DNA of 64,000 nucleotides from Pseudomonas guariconensis (GCF_024127895.1 NZ_JAMYBK010000001.1:248001-312000); one strand, 5' to 3'. Positions 10,232 to 22,006 are shown, counted from the stretch's first letter. Notes: a model not told the origin generated them from the letters alone. Program-made: numbers and translations.

Positions 10232-10259
10232 GCGAATGTCACGGTTCGGTGACATTCGC
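10232..10259. promoter_or_regulatory. Perfect 11-bp inverted repeat between gltS and gtsA
   Basis: GCGAATGTCAC and its exact reverse complement flank a 6-base loop, starting 3 bases after the gltS stop. No U-run follows, so it is not a classical terminator. It could be a GltR operator for the gts operon or an mRNA-stabilising hairpin. Confidence 0.5.
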
Positions 10260-10359
10260 GCATCCCTTCGTTACCTGGCGGCGCCGGTGTGCTGGTTAGA
10301 CTTCGGGGCAAGCGCAAGCCTCAGCTTGCACCTGCATAACAACAAGAAAGGTTTTCACG

Positions 10360-11622
10360 ATGAATGCGATCACCCGTCTCGCCGCTGTCGTTTCCCTCGC
10401 TTCGCTCATGCCCCTTTCTGCCATCGCTGCCAACAACGGCACCGTCGAAGTCCTGCACTGGTGGACCTCGGGCGGTGAAGCCGCGGCGGTCAAGACCCTC
10501 AAGGAGCAGATCGAGCAGGACGGCTTCACCTGGAAGGACAATGCCGTGGCCGGTGGCGGTGGTGCCGCGGCCATGACCGTGCTCAAGAGCCGCGCCGTGG
10601 CGGGCAACCCGCCGGCCGCCGCGCAGATCAAGGGGCCGGACATCCAGGAATGGGGCGCCCTGGGCCTGCTCACCGAGCTGGACGAGGTGGCCGAGGCCAA
10701 CCAGTGGGATCAACTGCTGCCGGCCAAGCTGACCCACATCTGGAAATACGACGACCACTACGTCGCGGTGCCGGTGAACATCCACCGGGTGAACTGGCTG
10801 TGGGTCAACCCGCAGGTGTTCGACAAGGCCGGCGCCAAGGTGCCGACCACCCTGGACGAGCTGTTCGCCGCCGCCGACAAGCTCAAGGCCGCCGGCTTCC
10901 AGCCCCTGGCCCATGGCGGTCAGCCATGGCAGGACAGCACCGTGTTCGAGAGCCTGGTGCTGAGCATCCTCGGCCCTGAGGGTTACCACAAGGCGTTCGT
11001 CGAGCTGGACCCGCAGACCCTCACCGGCGACAAGATGGTCGAGACCTTCAAGGTCCTGCAGCGCCTGGGTAGCTACATGGACCCCAACCGCGCCGGCCGC
11101 GACTGGAACATCGCCGCCGCCGAGGTCATCAACGGCAAGGCCGGCATGCAGATCATGGGCGACTGGGCCAAGAGCGAATGGACCGCAGCCCACAAGGTCG
11201 CCGGCAAGGACTACCAGTGCGTGCCGTTCCCAGGCACCCAGGGCAGTTTCACCTACAACATCGACTCCCTGGCGATGTTCAAGCTCAAGGACGACAACGA
11301 CATCAAGGCCCAGGCCGACCTGGCCAAGGTCGCCCTGGAGCCGGCCTTCCAGACCGTCTTCAACCAGGCCAAGGGCTCGCTGCCGGTGCGCCAGGGCATG
11401 GACATGAGCCCGTTCGACGCCTGCACCCAGCAGTCGCAGAAGGACTTCCAGGAGGCCGGAAAAGGCGAAGGCCTGCAGCCGAGCATGGCGCACAACATGG
11501 CCTCGTCGCTGGCGGTGCAGGGGGCCATCTTCGACGTGGTCACCAACTTCCTCAACGACCCCAAGGCCGATCCGGCCAAGGCGGCCCGGCAACTGGGTGC
11601 GGCGATCAAGGCGGCCCAGTAA
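10360..11622 (+). CDS. gtsA: Glucose/mannose ABC transporter substrate-binding protein
   Basis: This periplasmic family 1 sugar-binding protein delivers glucose to the GtsBC permease. A Sec signal peptide ends near residue 25 ([11 protein letters not shown]). The mature part begins with the typical motif [17 protein letters not shown] and has sugar-ABC features such as [16 protein letters not shown]. Its 420 residues are normal for the family. It is the first gene of gtsABCD-oprB and is separated from gtsB by a 24-bp perfect hairpin, which would suit higher expression of the binding protein than of the membrane subunits. Confidence 0.95.
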   Translation: MNAITRLAAVVSLASLMPLSAIAANNGTVEVLHWWTSGGEAAAVKTLKEQIEQDGFTWKDNAVAGGGGAAAMTVLKSRAVAGNPPAAAQIKGPDIQEWGALGLLTELDEVAEANQWDQLLPAKLTHIWKYDDHYVAVPVNIHRVNWLWVNPQVFDKAGAKVPTTLDELFAAADKLKAAGFQPLAHGGQPWQDSTVFESLVLSILGPEGYHKAFVELDPQTLTGDKMVETFKVLQRLGSYMDPNRAGRDWNIAAAEVINGKAGMQIMGDWAKSEWTAAHKVAGKDYQCVPFPGTQGSFTYNIDSLAMFKLKDDNDIKAQADLAKVALEPAFQTVFNQAKGSLPVRQGMDMSPFDACTQQSQKDFQEAGKGEGLQPSMAHNMASSLAVQGAIFDVVTNFLNDPKADPAKAARQLGAAIKAAQ

Positions 11623-11627
11623 GGCGG

Positions 11628-11684
11628 GGTGTCAGTTCTGGCCTATTCGCGCCGAACCGCCGCGAATAGGCCAGAACTGACACC
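11628..11684. promoter_or_regulatory. 24-bp perfect stem-loop between gtsA and gtsB
   Basis: Arms 11628-11651 and 11661-11684 are exact reverse complements, enclosing a 9-base loop, beginning 6 bases after the gtsA stop. No U-tract follows. Its position fits an mRNA processing or 3'-end-protecting element that sets the ratio of binding protein to permease. Confidence 0.8.
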
Positions 11685-11722
11685 GCACTCCATAAATCCA
11701 TGCACCCCAGCAGGATTTCCTC

Positions 11723-12631
11723 ATGAACACAGTAACCGCAACCCTGCGGGCCTCCCCCCTGGACGCCCTGCAGCGCTGGCTCCCGAAACTGGTGCTGGCC
11801 CCCAGCATGCTGATCGTCCTGGTGGGCTTCTATGGCTACATCCTCTGGACCTTCGTGCTGTCCTTCACCCACTCCAGCTTCATGCCCAGCTACAAGTGGG
11901 CCGGGCTGACCCAGTACCTGAAGCTGCTGGACAACGACCGTTGGTGGGTCGCCAGCAAGAACCTGCTGGTCTTCGGTGGCCTGTTCATCGCCATCAGCCT
12001 GGCTGTCGGCGTGCTGCTGGCGGTATTGCTGGACCAGCGCATCCGCCGCGAAGGCGTCATCCGCACCGTCTACCTCTACCCCATGGCCCTGTCGATGATC
12101 GTCACCGGCACCGCCTGGAAGTGGCTGCTCAACCCCGGCCTGGGCCTGGACAAGCTCCTGCGCGACTGGGGCTGGGAGGGGTTTCGCTTCGACTGGCTGG
12201 TAGACCCGGACCGGGTCGTCTACTGCCTGGTGATCGCTGCCGTGTGGCAGGCCTCGGGCTTCGTCATGGCGCTGTTCCTGGCCGGATTGCGTGGGGTCGA
12301 CTCGTCGATCGTGCGTGCCGCCCAGGTCGATGGCGCGAGCCTGCCGAGGATCTACCTGCGCATCGTCCTGCCGAGCCTGCGCCCGGTGTTCTTCAGCGCC
12401 CTGATGATCCTCGCCCACATCGCCATCAAGAGCTTCGACCTGGTCGCCGCCATGACCGCTGGCGGGCCGGGTTACGCCTCCGACCTGCCGGCGATGTTCA
12501 TGTACAACTTCACCTTCAGCCGCGGGCAGATGGGCATGGGCTCGGCCAGTGCGATCCTCATGCTCGGCGCCATCCTGGCGATCCTGGTGCCCTACCTGTA
12601 TTCGGAACTGAGGAACAAGCGCCATGACTAG
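11723..12631 (+). CDS. gtsB: Sugar ABC transporter permease GtsB
   Basis: This inner-membrane permease subunit (MalF-type, BPD_transp_1 family) belongs to the glucose importer. The 302-residue protein has about six membrane helices and carries the EAA loop that contacts the ATPase (RAAQVDGASLPRIYLRIVLPSL, around residues 200-220). The ATG follows AGGA by a short spacer. It overlaps gtsC by 8 bases, which indicates coupled translation of the two permease subunits. Confidence 0.94.
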   Translation: MNTVTATLRASPLDALQRWLPKLVLAPSMLIVLVGFYGYILWTFVLSFTHSSFMPSYKWAGLTQYLKLLDNDRWWVASKNLLVFGGLFIAISLAVGVLLAVLLDQRIRREGVIRTVYLYPMALSMIVTGTAWKWLLNPGLGLDKLLRDWGWEGFRFDWLVDPDRVVYCLVIAAVWQASGFVMALFLAGLRGVDSSIVRAAQVDGASLPRIYLRIVLPSLRPVFFSALMILAHIAIKSFDLVAAMTAGGPGYASDLPAMFMYNFTFSRGQMGMGSASAILMLGAILAILVPYLYSELRNKRHD

Positions 12632-13460
12632 CCCGCGTTGGTTCTCCCCCAGCCGCCTGGCCATCCATGCCACCCTGCTGGCCGCCTGCGCCCTGTACTT
12701 GGTGCCGCTGGTGGTGATGCTGCTGACCAGCTTCAAGTCGCCCGACGACATCCGCACCGGCAACCTGCTGAGCTGGCCGGAAGTGGTCACCGGTATCGGC
12801 TGGATCAAGGCCTGGGACACGGTAGGCGGCTACTTCTGGAACTCGGTGAAGATCACCGTGCCGGCGGTGCTCATCTCGACCCTGGTGGGCGCGCTCAACG
12901 GCTACGTGCTGTCGATGTGGCGTTTCCGTGGCTCGCAGCTGTTCTTCGGGCTGCTGCTGTTCGGCTGCTTCCTGCCATTCCAGACCGTGCTGCTGCCGGC
13001 TTCGTTCACCCTCGGCAAGCTGGGCCTGGCCAGTACCACCACCGGCCTGGTGCTGGTGCACATCGTCTACGGGCTGGCCTTCACCACGCTGTTCTTTCGC
13101 AACTACTACTGCAGCGTGCCCGAGGCCCTGGTGCGGGCGGCGCGTCTGGACGGGGCGGGGTTCTTCACCATTTTCGGGCGGATCCTGCTGCCCATGTCGG
13201 TGCCGATCATCATGGTCTGCCTGATCTGGCAGTTCACCCAGATCTGGAACGACTTCCTCTTCGGCGTGGTGTTCGCCAGCGGCGACGCCCAGCCCATCAC
13301 CGTGGCCCTGAACAACCTGGTCAACACCAGCACCGGGGTCAAGGAATACAACGTCGACATGGCGGCGGCGATGATCGCGGGGCTTCCGACCCTGCTGGTC
13401 TACGTCCTCGCTGGCAAATACTTCCTGCGCGGCCTCACCGCCGGCGCGGTCAAGGGGTGA
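12624..13460 (+). CDS. gtsC: Sugar ABC transporter permease GtsC
   Basis: This is the second membrane subunit of the glucose importer (MalG-type). The 278-residue protein has six predicted helices and an EAA motif near the middle (LVRAARLDGAGFFTIFGRIL). A conserved C-terminal stretch ends YFLRGLTAGAVKG, a common ending in this subfamily. It overlaps gtsB and is 3 bases from gtsD, so B, C and D should be made together. Confidence 0.94.
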   Translation: MTSPRWFSPSRLAIHATLLAACALYLVPLVVMLLTSFKSPDDIRTGNLLSWPEVVTGIGWIKAWDTVGGYFWNSVKITVPAVLISTLVGALNGYVLSMWRFRGSQLFFGLLLFGCFLPFQTVLLPASFTLGKLGLASTTTGLVLVHIVYGLAFTTLFFRNYYCSVPEALVRAARLDGAGFFTIFGRILLPMSVPIIMVCLIWQFTQIWNDFLFGVVFASGDAQPITVALNNLVNTSTGVKEYNVDMAAAMIAGLPTLLVYVLAGKYFLRGLTAGAVKG

Positions 13461-13463
13461 CAC

Positions 13464-14618
13464 ATGGCACGGCTCGAACTTCGCAACGTCAACAAACGCT
13501 ACGGCAGCGGCCTGCCGGATACCCTCAAGGCGATCGACCTGGCCATCGAGTCCGGCGAGTTCCTGATCCTGGTCGGCCCCTCCGGCTGCGGTAAGTCGAC
13601 CCTGATGAACTGCATCGCCGGCCTTGAAGACATCAGCGGCGGCGAGATCCTCGTCGACGGTGCCGACATCAGCGGCATGAGCCCCAAGGACCGGGACATC
13701 GCCATGGTGTTCCAGTCCTACGCGCTGTACCCGACCATGAGCGTGCGCGACAACATCGCCTTCGGCCTGAAGATCCGCAAGATGTCCCAGGCGGCCATCG
13801 ACGAGGAGGTGGCGCGGGTCGCCAGGCTCCTGCAGATCGAGCACCTGCTCGGGCGCAAGCCCGGCCAGCTCTCCGGCGGCCAGCAGCAGCGGGTGGCCAT
13901 GGGCCGGGCCCTGGCGCGACGGCCGAAGATCTACCTGTTCGACGAGCCGCTGTCGAACCTCGACGCCAAGCTGCGGGTGGAGATGCGCACCGAGATCAAG
14001 CTGATGCACCAGCGCCTGAAGACCACCACGGTATACGTCACCCACGACCAGATCGAAGCCATGACCTTGGGCGACAAGGTGGCGGTGATGAAGGACGGGG
14101 TCATCCAGCAGTTCGGCACGCCGCGGCAGATCTACAACGATCCGGCCAACCTGTTCGTGGCCAGCTTCATCGGCTCGCCGCCGATGAACTTCATTCCCGT
14201 GCGCCTGACGAAACAGGAGGGGCGCCTGCTGGCCCTGCTCGACAGCGGCCAGGCCCGCTGCGAGCTGTCGCTCGGCGTGCTGGACGATGCGCTGGACGGG
14301 CGCGAGATCATCCTCGGCGTGCGCCCGGAACAGATCACCCTGGGGGCGGAGGAGGGCAACGGCCTGCCGGGTATCCGGGCTGAAGTGCAGGTCATCGAAC
14401 CCACCGGGCCGGACCTGCTGGTGTTCGTCACCCTCAACCAGACCAAGGTCTGCTGCCGCCTGGCGCCGGATGTGGCGTGCCGTGTCGGCGACAGCCTGAA
14501 CCTGCAGTTCGATCCGGGGCGGGTGCTGCTGTTCGACGCGGTCAGCGGCGAACGCCTGGACCTGGCCACGCCGGCCCCAGTGGTCAAGGACAACGTGGCT
14601 CGTTTCAAAGGGCGCTGA
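13464..14618 (+). CDS. gtsD: Sugar ABC transporter ATPase GtsD
   Basis: This ATP-binding subunit of the glucose importer is cytosolic and membrane-associated through GtsBC. The Walker A motif is GPSGCGKST (about residues 37-45), the signature is [15 protein letters not shown], and the Walker B region is [16 protein letters not shown]-terminal TOBE/MalK-type regulatory domain follows (about 240-370). The 384-residue length is typical of the UgpC/MalK class. Its position directly after gtsC and before oprB completes the import route from outer membrane to cytosol. Confidence 0.95.
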   Translation: MARLELRNVNKRYGSGLPDTLKAIDLAIESGEFLILVGPSGCGKSTLMNCIAGLEDISGGEILVDGADISGMSPKDRDIAMVFQSYALYPTMSVRDNIAFGLKIRKMSQAAIDEEVARVARLLQIEHLLGRKPGQLSGGQQQRVAMGRALARRPKIYLFDEPLSNLDAKLRVEMRTEIKLMHQRLKTTTVYVTHDQIEAMTLGDKVAVMKDGVIQQFGTPRQIYNDPANLFVASFIGSPPMNFIPVRLTKQEGRLLALLDSGQARCELSLGVLDDALDGREIILGVRPEQITLGAEEGNGLPGIRAEVQVIEPTGPDLLVFVTLNQTKVCCRLAPDVACRVGDSLNLQFDPGRVLLFDAVSGERLDLATPAPVVKDNVARFKGR

Positions 14619-14658
14619 GTCGTCTAAACCATCAATAACAAGAAATGAGGAACAAGGG

Positions 14659-16002
14659 ATGGATCATTGCAAACGCATCGGGACGCTGGGGGCGCTGGCC
14701 ATGCTGGCCATCGTCGGCAGCAGTGGCGCACAGGCCGCCGAGGCCTTCTCGACGGAGTCGAAATGGATGACCGGTGACTGGGGCGGAGCCCGCACCGAAC
14801 TGCTGGAGAAAGGCTACGATTTCACCCTCGACTACGTCGGCGAGGTAGCCGGCAACCTGCACGGTGGCTACAACGACGACAAGACCGCGCGCTACAGCGA
14901 CCAATTCGCCCTCGGCGCGCACCTGGACCTGGAGAAGATCCTTGGCTGGCATGACGCCGAGTTCAAGCTGGCGATCACCGAGCGCAGTGGCCGCAACCTG
15001 TCCAACGACCGCATCAGCGACCCGCGTGCCGGCCAGTTCAGCTCGGTCCAGGAGGTCTGGGGGCGTGGCCAGACCTGGCGCTTGACCCAGATGTGGATCA
15101 AGCAGAAGTACTTCGATGGCGCCCTGGACGTGAAATTCGGCCGCTTCGGCGAAGGCGAGGACTTCAACAGCTTCCCCTGCGACTTCCAGAACCTGGCGTT
15201 CTGTGGCTCTCAGGTGGGCAACTGGGTCGGTGGCATCTGGTACAACTGGCCGGTCAGCCAGTGGGCCCTGCGGGTCAAGTACAACATCAACCCGGAATTC
15301 TTCGTCCAGGTCGGCGCCTTCGAGCAGAACCCCTCGAACCTGGAGACCGGCAACGGCTTCAAGCTCAGCGGCAGCGGCACCAAGGGGGCGATCCTGCCGG
15401 TGGAGATGGTCTGGTCGCCGAAGGTCAATGGCCTGCCGGGCGAGTACCGGCTGGGCTACTACTACAGCACCGCCAAGGCCGACGATGTCTACGAAGACGT
15501 CAATGGCCAGCCCCAAGGCATCACCGGCAATGACTTCAAGTCCCACTCCAGCAAGCATGGCTGGTGGGTGGTGGCGCAGCAGCAGGTCACCGCCCATGGC
15601 GGCGACGTCAATCGTGGCCTGAGCCTGTTCGCCAATTTCACCGTGCACGACAAGGCCACCAACGTCATCGACAACTACCAGCAGCTCGGCCTGGTCTACA
15701 AGGGGCCCTTCGATGCCCGGCCCAAGGATGACATCGGCTTCGGCATCGCCCGTATCCACGTCAACGACGACGTGAAGAAGCGCGCCGGGCAGCTCAATGC
15801 CGCCAGCGGCATCGACGACTACGACAACCCAGGCTTCGTGCCGCTGCAGCGCACCGAGTACAACGCCGAGCTGTACTACGGCTTCCACGTCACTAACTGG
15901 CTGACCGTGCGCCCCAACCTGCAATACATCAAGAGCCCGGGCGGGGTGGACGAGGTGGACAACGCGCTGGTCGCGGGCCTGAAGATTCAGTCGTCATTCT
16001 GA
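14659..16002 (+). CDS. oprB: Carbohydrate-selective porin OprB
   Basis: This outer-membrane porin lets glucose and related sugars into the periplasm for GtsA or periplasmic oxidation. A signal peptide ends near AQAAEAF. The mature protein carries the OprB-family opening (WMTGDWGGARTELLEKGYDF) and ends in a beta-strand with terminal phenylalanine (GLKIQSSF), the usual outer-membrane insertion signal. It has 447 residues. It lies 40 bases after gtsD and is probably in the same regulon. Confidence 0.95.
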   Translation: MDHCKRIGTLGALAMLAIVGSSGAQAAEAFSTESKWMTGDWGGARTELLEKGYDFTLDYVGEVAGNLHGGYNDDKTARYSDQFALGAHLDLEKILGWHDAEFKLAITERSGRNLSNDRISDPRAGQFSSVQEVWGRGQTWRLTQMWIKQKYFDGALDVKFGRFGEGEDFNSFPCDFQNLAFCGSQVGNWVGGIWYNWPVSQWALRVKYNINPEFFVQVGAFEQNPSNLETGNGFKLSGSGTKGAILPVEMVWSPKVNGLPGEYRLGYYYSTAKADDVYEDVNGQPQGITGNDFKSHSSKHGWWVVAQQQVTAHGGDVNRGLSLFANFTVHDKATNVIDNYQQLGLVYKGPFDARPKDDIGFGIARIHVNDDVKKRAGQLNAASGIDDYDNPGFVPLQRTEYNAELYYGFHVTNWLTVRPNLQYIKSPGGVDEVDNALVAGLKIQSSF

Positions 16003-16119
16003 GAAAAATTGTTGTAAATTTACGCCATCCATTCTTGGCAACCCTGTTCCCACTGGCCCGCAGTGGCAACAGGGCCCAGGTCGAGACAGCGCTATCTCAA
16101 CAACAAGAGCCTTGCAACC

Positions 16120-16974
16120 ATGCCCGAACATCCGCTCCATCGCTTCTTCACCTCGCAGCGGCCCAGGCCGACCTTCGAGTGGGAGCGTTACCAGCAGCGC
16201 GATGTGCTGATCATCGATCATCCCCGTTGCCAGGCGGTGTTCAGCCGCCAGGGCGCGCAGCTGCTGCATTTCCAGCCGGCCGGCGAACGGCCTTGGCTGT
16301 GGTGCGCCGAACAGTGGCCGCAGGTCGGTGCGATCCGTGGTGGCGTGCCGGTGTGCTGGCCCTGGTATGGCCGCCACCCCAGCGAGGACCTGTGGCCGGC
16401 CCACGGCTGGGCGCGGTTGCTCGACTGGAAGCTGATGGACAGCCGCGAGGACGAGGAAGGCGTGACCCTCAGGTGGCGCCTGCAGCTGTGCGACTGGCAG
16501 GTCGACCTGCATGCGCGGCTGGACAGCCGCATGGAGCTGCGCCTGAGCACCGAGCACCAGGACAGCGAGCCCTGCCAGTTGAGCCATGCGCTGCTGGCTT
16601 ACTGGCGTATCAGCGACGTCTCGGAGATAGCGCTGTCTGGGCTGGAGGATATCGAGGGCTACGACCGCCTGAACCGCCAGGCCTGCCGCGAGGACGGCGC
16701 CCTGAAGCTCAAGGGCGGTTGCCAGAAGGTCTATCCGGGCACACCCCGAGTGCAATTGCAGGACCCGGCCTGGGAGCGGGCGTTGTGCATCGATACTGGC
16801 GACAGCGACGACACCGTGGTCTGGCACCCGGGCAAGCGTCCGCTGATGGGCGTGAGCGGGCGCGAGTGCCAGCGTTTCGTCTGCGTCGAGGCGGCCAGCG
16901 GCAGTGACGAGGGCCTGAGCCTGGCGCCGGGGCAGCGTGCCCACCTGCGCCTGCAGGCGCATCGGCTCAGTTGA
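16120..16974 (+). CDS. Glucose-6-phosphate 1-epimerase-like (aldose 1-epimerase family)
   Basis: This protein belongs to the galactose mutarotase-like superfamily, D-hexose-6-phosphate epimerase (YeaD) group. It probably interconverts the anomers of glucose 6-phosphate before Zwf. Motifs include [17 protein letters not shown] and LSTEHQD, and [11 protein letters not shown] near the C-terminus. I chose the ATG at 16120 (284 residues), because the extra residues from the in-frame ATG at 16063 do not look like family sequence. Its 3' end overlaps convergent hexR by 8 bases. Confidence 0.85.
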   Translation: MPEHPLHRFFTSQRPRPTFEWERYQQRDVLIIDHPRCQAVFSRQGAQLLHFQPAGERPWLWCAEQWPQVGAIRGGVPVCWPWYGRHPSEDLWPAHGWARLLDWKLMDSREDEEGVTLRWRLQLCDWQVDLHARLDSRMELRLSTEHQDSEPCQLSHALLAYWRISDVSEIALSGLEDIEGYDRLNRQACREDGALKLKGGCQKVYPGTPRVQLQDPAWERALCIDTGDSDDTVVWHPGKRPLMGVSGRECQRFVCVEAASGSDEGLSLAPGQRAHLRLQAHRLS

Positions 16975-17839
16975 GCTCGTCGTCCTCGATGGGATAGCGG
17001 CTGGCGTTGAGGCTTTCCTTGATCTTGCGCAGGTGGGGCTGGAAGTCCACGCCACGGCGCAGGGTCATGCCGGTGGCCAGCACGTCGAGCACGGTGAGCT
17101 GGATGATCCGCGAGGTCATCGGCATGTAGATGTCGGTGTCCTCCGGCAGCGGGATGTGCAGGCTCAGGCTGCAGGCCTTGGCCAGCGGCGAGCCGGCGGC
17201 GGTCAGGCCGAGCACCGAGGCGCCGTTTTCCCGGGCCAGGCGCGCCACCTCCACCAGTTCGCGGGTGCGCCCGGTGTAGGAGATGATGACGAACAGGTCA
17301 CCGGTGTGCGCCACCGAGGCCAGCATGCGTTGCATCAGCACGTCGGCGTGGGCCGACACGGCCAGGTTGAAGCGGAAGAACTTGTGCTGGGCGTCGAGGG
17401 CCACCGGGGCCGAGGCGCCGAGGCCGAAGAAGTGGATCTGCCGGGCCTGGATCATCATGTCCACGGCGCGGCTGACCTGCTGCGGGTCGAGCTGCTGGCA
17501 GGCACTGTCGAGCGAGGCGATGGCGCTGCCGAAGATCTTCTGGGTGTAGGCGGCCGGATCGTCGTCGGCCTCCACGGCGCGGCTGACGTAGGCGGCGCCG
17601 CTGGCCAGGCTCTGCGCCAGTTGCAGCTTCAGCTCAGGGTAGCCGCTGACGCCGAACGAGCGGCAGAAACGGTTGACGGTCGGCTCGCTGACCTTGGCCG
17701 CCTGGGCCAGGGCGGCGATGCTGAAGCGGGTGGCTTGTTGCGGGTTGAGCAGGATGACCTCGGCGACTTTGCGTTCGGCCTTGTTCAGCTCGTCGAGGCG
17801 TCCCTGGATCTGTTCCAGGAGGTTTCGCACGCGGTCCAT
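16967..17839 (-). CDS. hexR: Transcriptional repressor HexR
   Basis: This RpiR-family repressor controls zwf-pgl-eda, edd-glk and gap. The N-terminal helix-turn-helix domain (residues 1-80) contains [18 protein letters not shown]-terminal sugar isomerase (SIS) domain (about 120-260) senses KDPG and contains [18 protein letters not shown] and [10 protein letters not shown]. The ATG at 17839 (290 residues) was chosen over the upstream ATG at 17932, because [12 protein letters not shown] is the usual HexR start. It is divergent from zwf, with a HexR-like box between them. Confidence 0.94.
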   Translation of the reverse strand: MDRVRNLLEQIQGRLDELNKAERKVAEVILLNPQQATRFSIAALAQAAKVSEPTVNRFCRSFGVSGYPELKLQLAQSLASGAAYVSRAVEADDDPAAYTQKIFGSAIASLDSACQQLDPQQVSRAVDMMIQARQIHFFGLGASAPVALDAQHKFFRFNLAVSAHADVLMQRMLASVAHTGDLFVIISYTGRTRELVEVARLARENGASVLGLTAAGSPLAKACSLSLHIPLPEDTDIYMPMTSRIIQLTVLDVLATGMTLRRGVDFQPHLRKIKESLNASRYPIEDDELN

Positions 17840-17958
17840 GGTATGTCCTTGGGTCGGGAAGACGGCCGGCTGGTGGAACAGCAGGCTTTTTGCACGGTGT
17901 CTATCGTACTGGCGGTAAGGTTGCCGCACCACTTGTCTGTAACATTTGTCGGTAATGT

Positions 17959-17974
17959 TGTGGTTTTTACTACA
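17959..17974. promoter_or_regulatory. HexR operator at the hexR-zwf promoter
   Basis: TGTGGTTTTTACTACA is a near-palindrome (TGTNGT..ACTACA) of the HexR type, 66 bases upstream of zwf and 120 upstream of hexR. Binding would repress zwf-pgl-eda and possibly hexR itself. Confidence 0.65.
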
Positions 17975-18039
17975 TTACCCCTTGAAAATCGTGTTTGAAC
18001 ACGATATTCCTAGGTCAACTTTAGGAAAGAACCAACATC

Positions 18040-19495
<1,456 letters not shown>

Positions 19496-19509
<14 letters not shown>

Positions 19510-20209
19510 ACTGCAATTGCCTGCGCAGGTGAAGGCGCACTCACTGGCGGACTCCGCCACGCTGGCCGAGACCCTGGCCGGTGATGTGGCCGAGCGCCTG
19601 CGCCAGGCCATCGCTGCCAAGGGCCAGGCCTGCCTGGTGCTGTCTGGCGGGCGCAGCCCGGTGCCGTTTCTCGAGCGCCTGGCCGGCGAGCCGCTGGATT
19701 GGGCCAAGGTCACCGTGAGCCTGGCCGACGAGCGCTGGGTGCCGGTGGCGCATGCCGACAGCAACGCCGGGCTGCTGGCGCGTCACTTGTTCACGGGCGA
19801 GGCGGCCAAGGCACGCTTCGTCGGTTTGTACCACTGCGCTGACAACCTCGAGGCCGCCGCTGCCCTGGCCGACCAGGCCCTGGCCGAGCTGCCGCCGATC
19901 GATGTGCTGGTGCTGGGCATGGGCGACGACGGCCACACGGCGTCGCTGTTCCCGGCCAGCCCCAACCTGGCCGAAGGCCTGGACCCTGCCGGCACGCGCC
20001 GCTGCCTGCCGATGCTGGCGCCGAGCGTGCCGCGCCAGCGCCTGAGCATGAGCCGCGCACTGCTGGCCAGCGCCGGCTTCATCGCCCTGTCCGTGCAAGG
20101 CCCGGGCAAACTCGCTACCCTGCGCGCCGCCCTGGCGGGCGCCGACCCAACCGAAATGCCGATTCGCGCCTTTCTTCACGACCCCCTGGACATCTACTGG
20201 TGCCCATGA
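19496..20209 (+). CDS. pgl: 6-phosphogluconolactonase
   Basis: This enzyme (DevB type) hydrolyses 6-phosphogluconolactone to 6-phosphogluconate. The motifs [23 protein letters not shown] and [14 protein letters not shown] are family hallmarks. The protein has 237 residues from ATG 19496; an in-frame ATG five codons earlier lacks a better ribosome site. It sits between zwf and eda and completes the Entner-Doudoroff supply chain. Confidence 0.94.
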
Positions 20210-20226
20210 GCCAAGGATCCACTCTC

Positions 20227-20901
20227 ATGACCACGCTTGAACGCCCACAGCCTCTGCTCTCGATGGCCGAGAAAGCCGCCCGGATCGACGCGATCTGTGG
20301 CCAGGCGCGCATCCTGCCGGTGATCACCATCGCCCGTGAGGAAGACATCCTGCCCCTGGCCGACGCCCTGGCCGCCGGTGGCATCCGCACCCTGGAGGTG
20401 ACGTTGCGTTCCGAGCACGGCCTTAAGGCCATCCGCGTGCTGCGCGAGCAGCGGCCGGAGCTGTGCATCGGTGCCGGTACCGTGCTGGACCGCGGCATGT
20501 TCGCCGCCGTCGAGGCCGCTGGCGCGCAGTTCGTGGTGACTCCCGGGGTCACCCAGGACATCCTCGAAGCAGGCGTGGACAGCGACATCCCGCTGCTGCC
20601 GGGCATCAGCACGCCGTCGGAAATCATGATGGGCTACGCCCTCGGCTACCGGCGCTTCAAGTTGTTCCCCGCCGAGATCAGTGGTGGGGTGGCGGCGATC
20701 AAAGCCTACGCCGGCCCGTTCGGCGACATTCGTTTCTGCCCGACTGGCGGCGTCAACCCGGCCAATGTGCGCAACTACATGGCCCTGCCCAACGTCATGT
20801 GCGTGGGGGGGACCTGGATGCTCGACAGCAGCTGGATCAAGAACGGCGACTGGGCGCGGATCGAGGCCTGCAGTGCCGAGGCCATGGCCCTGCTGGACTG
20901 A
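20227..20901 (+). CDS. eda: KDPG/KHG aldolase
   Basis: This aldolase cleaves 2-keto-3-deoxy-6-phosphogluconate to pyruvate and glyceraldehyde 3-phosphate. The 224-residue protein shows the class I aldolase features: PVITIAREEDILPLADALAAGG, GAGTVLD, and the Schiff-base lysine in RRFKLFPAEISGG. ATG 20227 follows AAGGA by about 9 bases. It is the last gene of zwf-pgl-eda and is followed by a strong terminator. Confidence 0.95.
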   Translation: MTTLERPQPLLSMAEKAARIDAICGQARILPVITIAREEDILPLADALAAGGIRTLEVTLRSEHGLKAIRVLREQRPELCIGAGTVLDRGMFAAVEAAGAQFVVTPGVTQDILEAGVDSDIPLLPGISTPSEIMMGYALGYRRFKLFPAEISGGVAAIKAYAGPFGDIRFCPTGGVNPANVRNYMALPNVMCVGGTWMLDSSWIKNGDWARIEACSAEAMALLD

Positions 20902-20932
20902 CATCGTATTTGTTGTGTGCTGCACGGCTTAT

Positions 20933-20961
20933 GGGGCGCTTGGTCGGCGCCCCTTTTTTTT
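20933..20961 (+). terminator. Rho-independent terminator after eda
   Basis: GGGGCGC and GCGCCCC pair across a 7-base loop and are followed by eight T residues, so transcription of zwf-pgl-eda should end here. Confidence 0.9.
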
Positions 20962-21034
20962 GCCTGGCAGAAGGCATCGTGGGGTAGGCCCGGTGCCAGC
21001 GCCATTGGGGCCGCTCGGCGTCCCTTGCGCACCG

Positions 21035-22006
21035 CTACAACGCATGCCGCGCCTTGCCCCGATACACCCGCAGCACATCCGCCATCACCGCCAGGGCGAT
21101 CTCCGCTGGCGACTTGCTGCCCAGGTCCAGCCCGATGGGCATGTGCAGGCGTTCGATCTGTGCGTTGGTCAGCCCGCCAATGCGCCGCAGGCGTTCGGCG
21201 CGGCGGGCCGAGGTGGTGGTCGAGCCCATGGCGCCGATGTAGAAGGCCGGGGTGTTGACCGCCTCCATCAACGCCAGGTCGTCGATCTTCGGGTCGTGGG
21301 TCAGCGCCACCACGGCCGTCGCGGCATGGCAGCCGTGCGCTGCGATGTACATCGAAGGCAGGATGCGGTGCATCTGCACGCCGTCGAGCTGCACGTGCGC
21401 CATTTCTTCCCGGGGATCGCATGCGATCACCTCGCAGCCGAGCGTACGGGCGATGTCGGCGCAGGCTTCGGCCACCGGCGACAGGCCGGCCAGCACCAGG
21501 CGCAGGGCCGGGCCGATGTCGATATGCACCGCATCATCGAGCAGGCGTACGCGGGCATTGCCCTGGCCGCCGTGGGTGTCGATGCGCAAGGCGCCATCTG
21601 CCAGGCTCACCTGGCGTGATAGCCGACGCTGGCCGAGCAGCGCGCTACGCAGGGCCTCGAGGTGCTCCAGCCAGTCGCTATCCGGCGCTCGGTGCTCCAC
21701 CAACACCACCAAGACGCCGCCGCAGGGCAGGCGCAGGCGCCGGCTCTGTTCCTGGCCATCGCCGTAGCGCACCACCTGCGCCTGTCGGGCGAATGCGCCC
21801 CGTGCGAGGCTCTCCAGGAACTCTTCTTCCACACAGCCGCCGGACAACGACCCGACGTACCCGTCCACGCCCCGGCTGACCAGCATCGCGCCTGGCGAGC
21901 GGGGTGCCGAGCCATAGGTGGAGAGCACCGTGCACAGCCACACCGGCTGGCCCGATCGGGCCCATTGCAGCGCCTGGTCTATGACCTGCAAGTCGAGATG
22001 CCGCAT
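21035..22006 (-). CDS. XdhC/CoxI-family molybdoenzyme maturation protein
   Basis: Proteins of this family bind molybdopterin and deliver sulfurated cofactor to xanthine-dehydrogenase-type enzymes. The 323-residue protein has the XdhC N-terminal motif GSAPRSPGAML followed by SLSGGCVEEEFLE. It also has a C-terminal Rossmann-like domain with VVALTHDPKIDDLALM and YIGAMGS. It is divergent from nicS and close to nicAB, whose product is a molybdopterin hydroxylase. I infer a role in maturing NicB; a general role for other molybdoenzymes cannot be ruled out. Confidence 0.82.
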   Translation of the reverse strand: MRHLDLQVIDQALQWARSGQPVWLCTVLSTYGSAPRSPGAMLVSRGVDGYVGSLSGGCVEEEFLESLARGAFARQAQVVRYGDGQEQSRRLRLPCGGVLVVLVEHRAPDSDWLEHLEALRSALLGQRRLSRQVSLADGALRIDTHGGQGNARVRLLDDAVHIDIGPALRLVLAGLSPVAEACADIARTLGCEVIACDPREEMAHVQLDGVQMHRILPSMYIAAHGCHAATAVVALTHDPKIDDLALMEAVNTPAFYIGAMGSTTTSARRAERLRRIGGLTNAQIERLHMPIGLDLGSKSPAEIALAVMADVLRVYRGKARHAL

